Source of the DNA: Macrosoma leucophasiata
Lineage: Eukaryota; Arthropoda; Insecta; Lepidoptera; Hedylidae
Assembly: GCA_036365455.1 (NCBI GenBank)
Contig: JAWQUS010000030.1
Coordinates: 16,140,001 to 16,204,000 of the forward strand
Reading direction: 5' to 3'
DNA length: 64,000 nt
Of this stretch, positions 30,281-40,848 are shown piece after piece. The position numbers and the translations under genes were made by a program. Below the pieces are notes generated by a model. The model ran no database searches and was not told the DNA's origin. It saw only the letters and a program-made list of their open reading frames with translations. Positions within the stretch are counted from its first letter, which is position 1, and the number at the start of each line of letters is the position of its first letter.

Positions 30281-30807
30281 AAGGAATAAATAAAATAAAC
30301 ACAAATTACTTGTACATAATAGTTTATTTTTTTAATAATTAAAACAACTAATTGTGTATCTATGTTACGTAATACATTTGTAAGTTACAAACTATTTTAT
30401 TTAACTATATTACATAGTCCGCGTCAACAATTCCACCCGTTGTGCATAGTGCAGTGGCGTACACCTCTCTCTCACACACATAATAATATATACAAACACG
30501 ACGCGAACTCTTGTATACTTATTTGCGAATATATAAAGACAAAAAGCCTTTTTATTGTGCATGAAATGGAACGTTGCCTATATACTTCAGATAACATTTA
30601 AGATTATTTTCATCATTATAAAAAAATGTTTACATACGAATAAAATATTTACGCATAACCAGAAGTGTCTATGGTATATAGGCAACATTAATTTTAGTTA
30701 TTAATTACCTTTTTAAAGAACAAGTGTGTTTAACAGTTACATTAAATGTAAAATAGGTACAATCAACAGTATATAGTAGACGCCAAAACTTAAACGCGTC
30801 TGTGAAG
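30281..30807. other. No gene recognised
   Basis: AT-rich. The 79-codon frame at 30362-30601 has no recognisable feature. Confidence 0.35.
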
Positions 30808-30810
30808 TTA

Positions 30811-31473
30811 TAGGTTAGGATCCCACTGCAGAATTATTTCGTTCTTCCAGATATGCTGCAAACCTATTTTTTGCGCACTCTTATAATGAGAATACATCGC
30901 CTCTTTACAAGAATAATGTGACATTTCATCTAAATCGTTCTTTATGAAATGCAACATTATTCTTACAAGAATAACGTGAAATTTCATCTAAATCGTTCTA
31001 TATGAAATGTCACATTATTCTTGTAAAGAAGCGACATATTATCCACTAGGTTGTAAATCCAAATTTGGCCGCCAGTATTTTTAATTTATATATTTTATTT
31101 TTAACAGCCAGCACCTCTTACAGATATGTTGCCGTTTTTATTTGGCTCCCGTATATCATAATAATGAGAAAAACAAATAGTTTTATTTTGTTATATAAAT
31201 AATACGTGTACGTTGTGGACGTAAAAACTTATCGGGGCGGATCGAAAATATGTAGGAGCGGCCAAGTGCGCAACGGCAGCCGTGATTTTTCCGAGCCGAG
31301 TCTTTATGCACATTACCGTGAAGTGGACGATTTTTCTGAGAAAGCAAGTAAAAATATAAAAAATACTATAGTCAACCGAGTGGATATATATTCTCTAAAT
31401 TATAAATTTACGTAAAAATTAGGTTTGCAGCATATCTGGAAACGAACAAAATGATTTTGCAGTTCCTAACCTA
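30811..31473. mobile_element. 663-bp TIR element with TTA target-site duplication
   Basis: The ends are inverted repeats of about 60 bp with mismatches (TAGGTTAGGATCCCACTGCA at the left, TGCAGTTCCTAACCTA at the right, plus CCAGATATGCTGCAAACCTA and its complement further in). TTA lies on both sides (30808-30810, 31474-31476). The three-base TWA-type duplication suggests PIF/Harbinger. The interior holds a compound hairpin (30903-31029) and a 69-codon open frame (31206-31415) with no recognised domain. It is non-autonomous or a relic. Confidence 0.75.
30903..31029. repeat. Compound hairpin inside the TIR element
   Basis: Outer arms CTTTACAAGAATAATGTGAC... and its complement are 27 bp and perfect. 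The interior holds two roughly 60-bp direct repeats (each with CATCTAAATCGTTCT), each itself a hairpin. Confidence 0.8.
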
Positions 31474-31476
31474 TTA

Positions 31477-32841
31477 GTTACAAGTCACTGCGAAGAAGGC
31501 GATTTTATAGAGGGAAAATGTGACAGTAGTAAGCTGTCTTCGTGCGAGACTGGTGTAAAGTTTACGCAGCCAACTTCACTCAGTAGGATTTAAGTAAGGT
31601 GTGTACTGGGAAATTAGGCGATTTTTTCAATGAAAATAGAAATCATTAAAAATATGTATAAATAATTATACATATTGATGTTTTGTATATACAACGGTAT
31701 CTTTATTTGATAGAAATTGAAACATTATTTAAATTTTATAAATACGTTGGTAATTTAATGGAATGAATTTGGGAATGCTGAAATAAATAATTTCTTATTG
31801 AAATAGAAATAAAAGCTATCTTTTTCGTTTTATTATTACAAAAGTCTTAAATTAAATATCTATATATTCATTGCCTTACCTATAAGGGTTGGTACATAAT
31901 ATGTTGACTTAAATTGCCATAGCGCATCTATGTACATAACTATTAAATTATTCTACTGACAAGTACGAACATCGAATAACTATGATTATTTCACGTTGTA
32001 ATTATCATTATTTACATTACTTACTTGGTGAGAAGTAAAATATATTTAGGTACTATACACAATAGTTTTGGTCGAATACTGTGTCGGTAAAATATGCATA
32101 TTTACAAAATTAAAAACGAACAATAGATCCTTAGATAATATTTTACAACTTTTTAAAGTATTGTTAAATTAACAAAATGGAAATGCATTAGTGATGACAT
32201 TATGTATGTATGTATCTTCACGCCAGGTCCCTAACGGGGTAGGCAGAGAGTGTTATGATGCCAGATATCCCATGACATTATGACTACATAATTATTAATA
32301 TTTCAAAATTTAAAAATATTACAGATACCTATATCAGAAACTTCTGATGCGACCGCGAACTTAAATGAAATTAATGCAATCACAGTTTATTTATTTAATG
32401 GGTTGAAGAATGTACAAAAATCTGTGAAGTTAATTGGTTATATAGACGTTATTGTATACTTAATCGTTACATATGTACTTTAAATAATCTCAGTTTATAT
32501 TATATCCTCCAGAAAAATACGTAAGCAATAAAAATAAGTTTTAATAAATTAAATATGTTTTTAAGGTACATTAACATAGTTATTTGTGTAAAATATCAAT
32601 AACAAAATTAATTATTAGTATTAGAACTTTCCTTTGCCTAAGTTTATTTATGGCACATAGTTTTGGCACACATTTTTTTAATGGCACATTAATTCACGAT
32701 TTTATTGACGCTCTAAGCAATAAGACGAAAATTGATCTCAGACAGAGATTTAATAATTGATTTCTTTGGCCTTAGAATCTGGATTGGCCTTTGATTTCGC
32801 TCTTCGAACTTTTTAGAGTCAGTTGATTTGTCAGTTGATCT
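31477..32841. other. No gene; LINE-tail scrap at 32210-32262
   Basis: CTTCACGCCAGGTCCCTAAC followed by GGGGTAGGCAGAGAGTG at 32217-32252 matches the end of the LINE fragment at 34000. The rest is AT-rich. Confidence 0.4.
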
Positions 32842-33097
32842 CGCTGGAGTAGGCACCATCGCATTACCTACTATACTTGCCGCTAAATGGTAGTGTTCAG
32901 CACTATCGTGTTCCGGTCAGGTGGTAATGTACGGCCTTGTAATTTCCGGCACAGAGGCATAACAGCTTAGGCCTCAGGAGTGGTAACGCATCTTCAATTC
33001 GACCTTGGTCTTTGTGTACCATAGGCTGTAGTCATCACTTAACATCAATGTGAACTGCATGCTTGTTTGCCACTTCCAATACATACAAAAAAAAATT
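32842..33097 (+). mobile_element. SINE-A, 5'-truncated
   Basis: It starts CTGGAGTAGGCACCATCGCA and continues to an A-tail. Confidence 0.8.
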
Positions 33098-33239
33098 ATA
33101 TGAGCTATTTCAGAAAAAAACATGAGCTTTAAGAACTATTGTACTTACTAGAAACACCAAAAAAAAGATGTATAAGTATCAGTATATAAGATCTTATTAT
33201 ACTTGATAGAATTAAAAAATAAATCACAGTAAATGATCT

Positions 33240-33372
33240 AAGAAAACGTAGCCACCCTAAACTTTAGACCACTCTACATGTTTGTTGGATTCAGCCCCGG
33301 GCACCAGGGAAGCGGTAGCAGTGCTGTTAGCGGCAGATGCAATAGTAGCGGTAGCAGATTTCAGTCGCGAGT
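33240..33372 (-). pseudogene. Decayed duplicate of the OAR-gene last exon end and 3' UTR
   Basis: ACCACTCTACATGTTTGTTG-GATTC parallels ATCACTCTATATGTTTACTG-GATTC of the real exon end, and GAAGCGGTAGCAGTGCTGTT parallels the GGTAGCAGAGGCAGCGGTAG part. Upstream noncoding sequence also matches, so this is a DNA-level tandem duplication (offset about 285 bp), not retroposition. The frame is not preserved through the proline/leucine-rich tail. Confidence 0.6.
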
Positions 33373-33553
33373 GAATGGCTTTTATACATATTATTACATC
33401 TCACAAGAGAGTTAAAAGAAAAACGATATTATCTTGTGTGCTATTTAAGAAACAGAATTGTTGTTATTTTCAAAACTAAATTATACAGAAATAACATCAA
33501 AACAAATTACAGTGTTAATAATTCTAAAAAACATAGCCATTCAAAATTTCGAA

Positions 33554-33789
33554 TCACTCTATATGTTTACTGGATTCCGCCGCGGGTGCCGGGGGAGGGG
33601 GATCGTGCGGTAGCAGAGGCAGCGGTAGCGGCGGCAGATGTAGCGGCAGCGGTAGTAGCGCTCGCGACTGGAAGCTCGCGAGCGAATGTAGCAGCGCTGC
33701 GGAGTGCTCGTGCGCTTTGCGGCGAAGTTCCGCTACGCTAGACGAGCGCGCTTCCTCTTTGGGACAGCAGGGACAGGGTGCGCCCCAAC
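33554..33789 (-). CDS. Paired-like homeobox gene, last exon with OAR motif
   Basis: The minus-strand acceptor CTCTTTGCAG precedes 33789. Two bases complete a split Gly codon, 77 codons follow, and TGA lies at 33554-33556. The protein begins WGAPCPCCPKEEA, carries RSSSVAELRRKAHEHSAALL, then an L/P-rich tail (about residues 45-68 of the exon) and ends AAESSKHIE. The S-S-S-V/I-A-x-L-R-x-K-A-x-E-H pattern is the OAR (aristaless/otp/rax) domain found at the C-terminus of PRD-like homeodomain transcription factors, where it modulates activation. The split codon matches the end of the exon at 34543-34682 in phase. No homeodomain helix-3 sequence (WFQNRR) was found on this strand elsewhere in the window, so the DNA-binding exons lie beyond 64000 or in unrecognised exons. 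Which PRD-like gene it is (for example Unc-4/Uncx-like) is open. Confidence 0.75.
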
Positions 33790-33824
33790 CTGCAAAGAGT
33801 TGGCACTTTAGACAGTGTAGTTAT

Positions 33825-33975
33825 GTATGTATCACGCCAGATGGCCCCTTACAGTGTGGTCAAAGAGCGTGGAGCGCCAAATATCCCGGTTAGAAAGTGT
33901 ATAGTCATCATCATCATCATTTCAGCCAAAAGACGTTTACTGCTGGACAAAGGCCTCCTCAAAAGATTGCCATAA
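33825..33975 (-). mobile_element. LINE 3'-end scraps in the OAR-gene intron
   Basis: TATCACGCCAGATGGCCCCT and GGAGCGCCAAATATCCCGGT resemble the end of the 34000 fragment. (ATC)n and AAGACGTTTACTGCTGGACA at 33908-33975 belong to another LINE-tail type, also seen at 14690. Confidence 0.45.
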
Positions 33976-33999
33976 ACAAAACAGTGTATAGTGCATGTA

Positions 34000-34390
34000 T
34001 GTATCTTCACGCCAGATCCCTAACGGGGTAGGCAGAGAGTGTGGAGCGCCAGATATTTCGGTCCTGACACACCTCCCGTGCCTCATCTACCTTTATCATT
34101 CTCTTCATACACGCACGCCGATTCCTAAGACATTTGACCCCACGATCAGACAGAACTCGACCTATTTGGTCATGGTAGGTCAGTCTTGGTCTTCCTGGGC
34201 CTCTACAACCATGCACATTCGCATTGTATATCTGTTTATTCATTCGCTCATTCGACATTCTATATGCCCGAACCATCGGAGCATGCTTTTTTATTTTTGC
34301 ACCGATACTATCATTCGCACAAAGCCTCTTTCTTACATCTTTATTACGAACGCGATCGGTAAGCGATACACCGCAGATCTATCTTAGAAA
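34000..34390 (-). pseudogene. LINE ORF2 C-terminal fragment in the OAR-gene intron
   Basis: The minus-strand frame 34007-34276 reads RMSNERMNKQIYNANVHG, RGPGRPRLTYHDQIGRVLSD, NRRACMKRMIKVDEAREVCQ and DRNIWRSTLSAYP. Basic GRPRLTY-type regions like this form the extreme C-terminus of several arthropod non-LTR polymerases. No reverse transcriptase motif remains. A related forward fragment lies at 23225-23420. It is a 5'-truncated insertion within the 753-bp intron. Confidence 0.7.
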
Positions 34391-34542
34391 GATCTCATCT
34401 CGACTGCGTTTAATTACTTTCATGCTTTTTCGTGTATAGTGTACATACCTATAGGTATCTTAATAATTTATCTAACAACCCACGAGGTTAGTAGGTAGTG
34501 AAAAAGTAGTGTAAGATTCCTATTTTTGGCATGAATAGCTAC

Positions 34543-34682
34543 CTTTCAAAGGGAAGAAGGGTTGCGACAAGTGGTTGAGGTGCTGCGAAAGATGGGAGAG
34601 ATGCGGCGGGAGGAAGAGGGGCGGCGGTGGCGCAGGCGCAGTGTCGGACGCGCCCGCCGGCGACGAACGAAATGCACCGGTA
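34543..34682 (-). CDS. Paired-like homeobox gene, penultimate exon
   Basis: The minus-strand acceptor ATATTTGTTACAG and donor GTAGCT bound 140 nt. The frame gives GAFRSSPAGASDTAPAPPPP, LFLPPHLSHLSQHLNHLSQP, then FFPLK and one base of a split codon, which joins in phase to 33789 (Gly). The sequence is rich in Pro, Ser, His and Leu with strongly GC-biased third positions, like a transcription-factor activation region. It has no recognised domain by itself. Identification depends on exact phase agreement with the OAR exon. The upstream exon must end with two bases of a codon and was not found. Confidence 0.65.
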
Positions 34683-34759
34683 CTGTAACAAATATAGCAC
34701 ATTATAAAATATTGTAGTTTAGTTCAATCATGAAGTGGTAAGCTATTAAATGACCAGAT

Positions 34760-35245
34760 TTTATGTCATTTAGTGGAAAACAAGCATAAAGTAACACTGA
34801 TGGCGAGTAAAACTTTAGCTTATAAACATTTACATGAAAACAGAGATTTCAATGTTAATGCTTTGCCACTCCTAAGACCTAAGGTATTAAGCATCTGTCA
34901 CACCGCGGACACTCGCCAAAATTCCATACAAACGCTTAATTTAGTCTCTATTACACATACATCAATCTGTGACGTGTATTTACACGTGCACCTGTGCGTA
35001 GCACTTAAAAATACCGAACGTCTCCCATAAGAGGGGAGGAGGTTGGGTGAGGCGGGGAAATCGGGCGGGACGTTGAAGTGTCCATTCTATACATAGTATT
35101 ATTACATATTCTCTGCCTCTGTGTCGAAATTAGAGAGCGGTAATGTAGCTACATACACATTAGCGCAACACAATAGTGCTGAATAGTTACCTACTACTCC
35201 TAAAATAGGTAATGCGGTGGTGCCTATACCCACGCTATCGCCAGT
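34760..35245 (-). mobile_element. Old SINE-A split by a Helitron-like insert
   Basis: 34760-34898 carries the SINE-A 3' half (GCCACTCCTAAGACCTAAGG) and 35118-35245 the 5' half (ATAGTGCTGAATAGTTACCT, AGGTAATGCGGTGGTGCCTA). The 34899-35117 segment between them is foreign. Confidence 0.6.
34899..35117 (-). mobile_element. Helitron-like repeat, partner of 4700-4945
   Basis: ACACCGCGGACACTCGCCAA through GGGCGGGACGTTGAAGTGTC and ATTACATATTCTCTG match the inner part of the 4700 copy. The CTAG end is missing here. Confidence 0.5.
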
Positions 35246-36049
35246 TCACTGCTGAGTGCATGTTTAATGTAGCCAAATCAACAACCTATTGTATTATTTT
35301 GATATGTCCTATTTCTGTAATCTAAATGTAGATTTGAATTACATTTGACTGAGTGTTTAAGCAATCGATACATATTCTTGGTACATAATATTTATAGTTA
35401 AGTTTTTACCTCGTATTGATATTTTCTCAGAAAGGAACTTCTGTACATACATCCTAATAAACATATTTTGCTGTACGATTACGATTTTTTTTCATTAAAT
35501 ATTTATTTTTATAAATATAAAAAATAGGGATATAAATCCCTGGGACACATTGTATATAAAGATTATACAAACAATTTGTTTGCTCTAATTCTGCGAATAG
35601 GCCTGATCTACTGAATAATTCCACAGTCTAAAGAACGTTTCTATTAATTACCCTAATACAATAATAATAGTTAGATATGCTGTATAATATTTTAAGATAT
35701 GTATTGTCTTCACCAGGCTTCGCAGCTATGTGCTACGATTGCCTACGACACCGCAGCCATGCACCTACCTATTAATAGGTACACTTTTAAAGGGGTCTCC
35801 GACAGATTTATAATAAGTGGACCAGGAAAACGAATTATTTGTTTTTAAATACGAATTCTGTTTGACATCCAAGAAAAAAAATCTTATTTAAAAAAAAAAA
35901 GAATTTTTCTATGAATAATGAAGATGGAACATTTTATAACACAAAAATCAACAAAAGTAATTTAGTAATATCACAGTCTAAAGAAAACGAACATGTTGAT
36001 TACCTACTTATACTGTGGTAATATTTCATAATAATAAGTGTAAAGTTAT
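35246..36049. other. No gene recognised
   Basis: AT-rich. The palindromic word AGGCTTCGCAGC near 35716 and short A-runs are the only irregularities. Confidence 0.4.
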
Positions 36050-36062
36050 TTAATCCTCTGTA

Positions 36063-36373
36063 ACTGCCTCAGTAGCGTAGTGGTAGCAGGCCACTACTAT
36101 TACGCTGGAGGTCCTGGGTTCGATTCCCGGGTCGGGGACGATCAGAGATAACGGTTTAAAATCCTTTATCTCTGCTTCTATTGGGATTTTTCCATTTTCT
36201 GGAAGTTTCCCAGAACCCCGGAGTTTGGTAATGTGCCCGGAGATGGCAACAGGTTCGCCACCTGTTACATGGGCCAAAACGTAACCGGCGAGTCGTGGGT
36301 GTTTGCATGTATGATTGAATGCATGCATTTACCTCTGCCTACCCCTTCGGGGATTACAGGCGTGAAGTTACGC
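36063..36373 (+). mobile_element. SINE-B, full length with 13-bp target-site duplication
   Basis: ACTGCCTCAGTAGCGTAGTG head, GGGTTCGATTCCCGGG B-box and GGCGTGAAGTTACGC end. TTAATCCTCTGTA lies at 36050-36062 and again at 36374-36386. Confidence 0.9.
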
Positions 36374-36386
36374 TTAATCCTCTGTA

Positions 36387-37765
36387 CGTCAATTAACAAA
36401 AATACATCAATGTCACATAACAAAGTAGCTTACAACATAAAACACTCAAAACGAGGAACCAATAGAAATCCCATTAGCCCATCAGCATCAAGACAGGTCA
36501 AAAATCCAAAAGCTCAAACAAATGCTAACGACATCACCATCCAATATTCCTTTGTTAGTCGTTAGATTTATCACTTTCAGTGCAAATTAGTTGAGCGAGA
36601 GAGTGTCGTGGAGTGTAAAATTCAAAACAGTCGCATCAGAGCGCAGAAGAGATTGAAGACAATGAAATGAACGACGAGCCGAGGTGTCGCGTCGCTCCCA
36701 CATTCCCTCAGTGCATACTTGATGTACCGCGACGTTGGCTCGCCCAATCTAAAGGCGGTAGCGTTAGCGGAAAGTTGACTCTTACACTACATATTGTTTT
36801 TTGTATTCATAGTCCATCTACTAATTGTTTGTGATGTAGGTACACTATAAATACAATTGTGATTCAAAGTATTTTCTTAATAAATCACTAGGTATTTCAA
36901 CAGGGTCTCGGTAAATAAAATTTTAATCTACTTATGTAAATTGTTGCTAAATAATCATGCACCACTTAATACGAAGTGTGAAGCAGAAGTTAATCAAACC
37001 ATTACAATATTACCCATGCCATCAACCATACCTATCCATAAATATACGCACAGTTCACTCTTAATAAATTCCGTGAACCTAAGTTTAATTACGTTTTTAA
37101 AGTGCTTTCCTGTTTAGGTAGACTAGTTTTGCCTGTGAACTTCGTATCACCTTCTCTTTCGGTGTAGAATCTTCAAAAACCCTTCTAAACAGATATCTAC
37201 ATCATAACAGCTCTCTGCATGCCAAACTTCAACTCGCTCTATCCATCAGTTGGATGCAGATCAATCGTTGAAAGATCAGTCACTCACGCGTCACGTTTTT
37301 CTTATATCGCCTACCCGCTCTCGCTACCGCCTATGACTCGCAACCGGATTTCCCCCGGGCACTCGTTCAATGGAATCAAAGGATTTGCGTTCATTACCGG
37401 TGGTAATAATTGATGGGCGGCAGCGTGCCCGTACATTCGGTCACCGCAGACTCCCAACTCAGAGACACTCTCGGCTTTTTGTCTTTCATTTGCGCACGGA
37501 TTTTTTTTTTCACGAACTTGTGGTATAGATTTTTGGACGTATCCTTTTCTATTTGTAGTATATTTGTAGTATTTGTTGTTTCTTTTTTGAAATTGCATGA
37601 GAGAGAATATATACATTTCTAGATCCATTAGCCATATTGTGAACCATCTGTATTAAGTTGTTTTCTTTTATAGAAGTCCGTGTACATTCTGGCGTTATCT
37701 TTTCATAAAGTCACAATTAATTGATTTTTGTTTTCAATTCTTCGTATACCTAATGAGACAATTCA
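36387..37765. other. No gene recognised; some CpG-rich patches
   Basis: 36660-36790 and 37300-37500 are less AT-rich (GCGTCGCTCCCACATTCCCT, TACCCGCTCTCGCTACCGCC) but show no exon with splice sites, no repeat ends and no RNA fold that I can support. Confidence 0.35.
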
Positions 37766-37777
37766 GTCTATTGCCAA

Positions 37778-38090
37778 CTGCCTCGGTGACCTAGTGGTAG
37801 CAGGCCACTACTACTACGCTGAGGTCCTGGGTTCGAGTCCCGGGTAGGGGGTTATCAGAGATAATTTTGAAAAGTCCTTTATCTCTGGTTCTATTGGGAT
37901 TTTTCCATTTTAGAGAAATTTCCCAGTACCTCGAAGTTAGGTAATGTGCCCGGAGATGTCAACAGGCTCGCCACCTGTTACATGGGTCAAAACCGTAACC
38001 GACGAATCGTGGGTGTTTGCATGTATGCTTGAATGCATGCATTTACCTCTGACTACCCCTTAGGGGTTTACAGGTGTGAAGTTACGTTAC
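37778..38090 (+). mobile_element. SINE-B, full length with 12-bp target-site duplication
   Basis: CTGCCTCGGTGACCTAGTGG to GTGTGAAGTTACGTTAC. GTCTATTGCCAA at 37766-37777 and GTCTATTTCCAA at 38091-38102 differ by one base. Confidence 0.85.
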
Positions 38091-38102
38091 GTCTATTTCC
38101 AA

Positions 38103-38714
38103 TTCCCATGGCTAACTTAAAGGGATTTAAAAAGGCCGTGCGTTTCTTATGTTGCTATAGCTCTTTTGTAATTCCAGACTAGTTACTTTGAAAACTACTA
38201 TGAAAAAACACTGAAGTGTTTCTTTAACCATCGTGGCATTATGTTACTTCAATAAGATATCTACACAATCAAATTAAACCAAAATACACTAGATGCAATC
38301 GAATTTTAAATCGGTAAAAATATATAAGAATCTCATCGACAATCTTTGATTAACTCGACAGCTTATTATGAAAGGTAATCAGTGTTCTTAGGATGGAAAA
38401 TTCCATTATATATACAGGGGTCAACCCACCAACTTTGGGCTTGACTAACGAAGCATGCCTTTATTAATTGGTTTGCGGGGGGAAAGGGGGTGGGTTGAGA
38501 CATTCAGAAAATGTCCTCCTCCAGACTAATATGAATATTCAACTAGCGAATTGGATACAAGAAGGCGTAGAACAAAGAGAATTGATGTAACCCTTAATAC
38601 CGTTAATAATTGTTTTGATTAGGACGCCCCGCGACGTTCCTACAAAATTGAGTGCTTTGGAATATTCATAAATACATTTGTATTTGAAAATATAGTTATT
38701 GTTTTCAGATTTTT
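38103..38714. other. No gene recognised
   Basis: AT-rich, with a GGGGGGAAAGGGGGTGGG tract at 38477-38494 that could form a G-quadruplex. Confidence 0.4.
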
Positions 38715-39024
38715 ACTGGTGGTAGAGCTCCAGTGACGGAGCTCGCGGGCGTAGGCACCACCGCATTACCTAATATACTTGCCGCTAAATGGTAGTGTTC
38801 AGCACTATCGTGTTCCGGTCAGGTGGTTAATGTACGGCCCTGTAATTTCCGGCACATAGGCATAACACCTTAGGCCTCAGGAGTGGCAACGCATCTGCAT
38901 TTTGACCTTGGTCTTTGTGTGGGTGTCTATAGGCTGCAGTCATCACTTAACATCAATGTGAACTGCATGCTTGTTTGCCACTTCCATAACATAAAAAAAA
39001 ATTAAAAAAAATAATAAAAAAAAA
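38715..39024 (+). mobile_element. SINE-A, full length with long A-rich tail
   Basis: ACTGGTGGTAGAGCTCCAGT head and an A-tail with scattered T over about 35 bp. Confidence 0.85.
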
Positions 39025-39097
39025 GATGGCCACTTCTTGTACTGAATTAACATTCTGTCATTAGTCAAAGTTAAAGAAATTGTAAAAAAAAAACGTA

Positions 39098-39405
39098 AAA
39101 ACGTAACTTCACGCCTGCAATCCCCGAAGGGGTTAGAGGTAAATGCATTCAAGTATACATGCAAACATCCAGGATTCGCCGGTTACGTTTTTGGCCCATG
39201 TAACAGGTGGCGAGCCTGTTGACATCTCTGGGCACATTACCAAACTTCAAGGTACTGGGAAATTTTCCAGAAAATGGAAAAATCCCAATAGAACCAGAGA
39301 TAATGGACTTTGCACCATCATCTCTGATAACCCCCTACCCGGGAATCGAACCCAGGACCTCAGCGTAGTAGTAGTGGCCTGCTACCACTAGGCTACCGAG
39401 GCAGT
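39098..39405 (-). mobile_element. SINE-B, full copy
   Basis: Reverse, from AACGTAACTTCACGCCTGCA to GGCTACCGAGGCAG, with the B-box complement CGGGAATCGAACCCAGG. Confidence 0.85.
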
Positions 39406-39457
39406 TGTGTTCGTTATTTTCGCCGAGCAAGATATAGTAATGAGCGAATAAATATGT

Positions 39458-39720
39458 GTCGGAACTCGAGGTCATAGCATAGGCATCACCGCATTACCTT
39501 ACCTAATCTGCCGCCATGCTGCCGCCTAATGGTAGTGTTCATTTCAATCGTGTTCCCCTTCGATGGCTATGTATGGCCCCGTAATAACTATCACAGAGAT
39601 ATAATAACTTAGACAAGGGTGGCGACACATCAGCATTTTGAATTATGTAGATGTCTTTAGACTCCAGTCTTCACTTACAATCAATCTGAAGTACTTGTGT
39701 GCCATCCTCATAATATGAAC
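39458..39720 (+). mobile_element. SINE-A, old diverged copy
   Basis: GGCATCACCGCATTACCTTA, TAATGGTAGTGTTCATTTCA, AATAACTATCACAGAGATAT and TTTAGACTCCAGTCTTCACT keep the order of the family. Confidence 0.65.
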
Positions 39721-40329
39721 AAAAAGTTTTTCAGTACATTGTACACAAGAGTGTTTGGTTCGACTTAAAAAAAAAACGCAAAAAGTCGTTGATATAAAAA
39801 CAAATATTGAATTTGATATACCTAATATAAGTCAAATGGTCAACATAACCAACCTTTATCGAGGCAAATCGAGCTGAGACACTACCGATTACCGAACCTT
39901 TAACTAATAAAGTCGGGTAAAACACTTGAATCACAAATGATGACATCAGCATCGATTAACCTACACTAGACTTAACGCACTGTGCCTATATCTAGTTAGG
40001 TGTAGATAATGTGTGAGATCAATTATTCATGCAATTAACTGATTATAGCGACACTAGGGAGCTTTGCCCGGACCGCCCCACGCTCGCCGCCTAGTGTTTC
40101 ACATGCATAATTATGTAGTGGAGGAATTATGCTCAGTTTGTGTTTCTCGGATTTGAGATGTATTGATTTCAATTGGTTAATTGACTGCAAAAAAGTTAGT
40201 ATACGGAGTAGACATCGAGAACAAACAGTCGGTTCCGTTTTTAAATTGATTTGACTGAAATTTATGTACAGTACTCAACAATAAATATTGCACATTGAGC
40301 CTACGAAAAAGACAAGCGGCTAGTTTTTT
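39721..40329. other. No gene recognised
   Basis: AT-rich, with a GC-rich island at 40065-40110 (GACCGCCCCACGCTCGCCGC) that has no exon context. Confidence 0.35.
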
Positions 40330-40600
40330 TTTTTAGTATAATGGCACTGCTGTTACGCATATTGCCAGTGTCAAGTAAAACGATATTTCGTATTCGTAAT
40401 AAGCAGCGTAAAAGTCAGAGTCAGTCAGTCAATTTAGCAGTCCATCAGTCAGTCACAGTCAGTAATTCGAGTAAAGCGATGGCTACTTTACCAGAAGAAC
40501 ATTTACAATAAAGTTTTGGAGGCAACCCGAAAGGACGTGTTTTCGCAGTATTATTCTATTTCACTATACACGGGCACTGTAATAAGCCTATATCGAATAA
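40330..40600 (+). repeat. Dispersed segment with conserved short open frame (partner of 61960-62230)
   Basis: After a T-run, ATGGCACTGCTGTTACGCAT opens a 57-codon frame: MALLLRILPVSSKTIFRI, then an S/Q-rich stretch, ending EEHLQ. The copy at 61960 encodes MASLLRKLPVSSKTIFRI and stops sooner. Homology continues past the stop (TCTATTTCACTATACACGGG). The protein start looks like a mitochondrial presequence, but no known protein was recognised. It may be a pair of retroposed or duplicated gene fragments. Confidence 0.5.
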
Positions 40601-40723
40601 AATGCCACCAATTTTATTAAATATAACTCAAAAATACACCAAGAATATGAAATAAAATAAGAGCACCACACGCCTCTCTCAAGGTTCCCACCAAAACTCC
40701 AAAAATCGGCTAGTTTCGACTTC

Positions 40724-40848
40724 GTAGAGCGTTATCTCTGCTGCACACTGCCTACGTAGGCACTAATAGTCCGGTATTAGTTAAAACTTGATTAAAATGG
40801 TTGACTAACGTCACATAGTTAAGGTGCGAAGAAGATAACGCTCTACCA
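40724..40848. repeat. Inverted repeat pair GTAGAGCGTTATCT
   Basis: GTAGAGCGTTATCT at the left and AGATAACGCTCTAC at the right, 125 bp outside to outside. The right arm overlaps the end of the LINE fragment. Possibly a small MITE. Confidence 0.5.
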
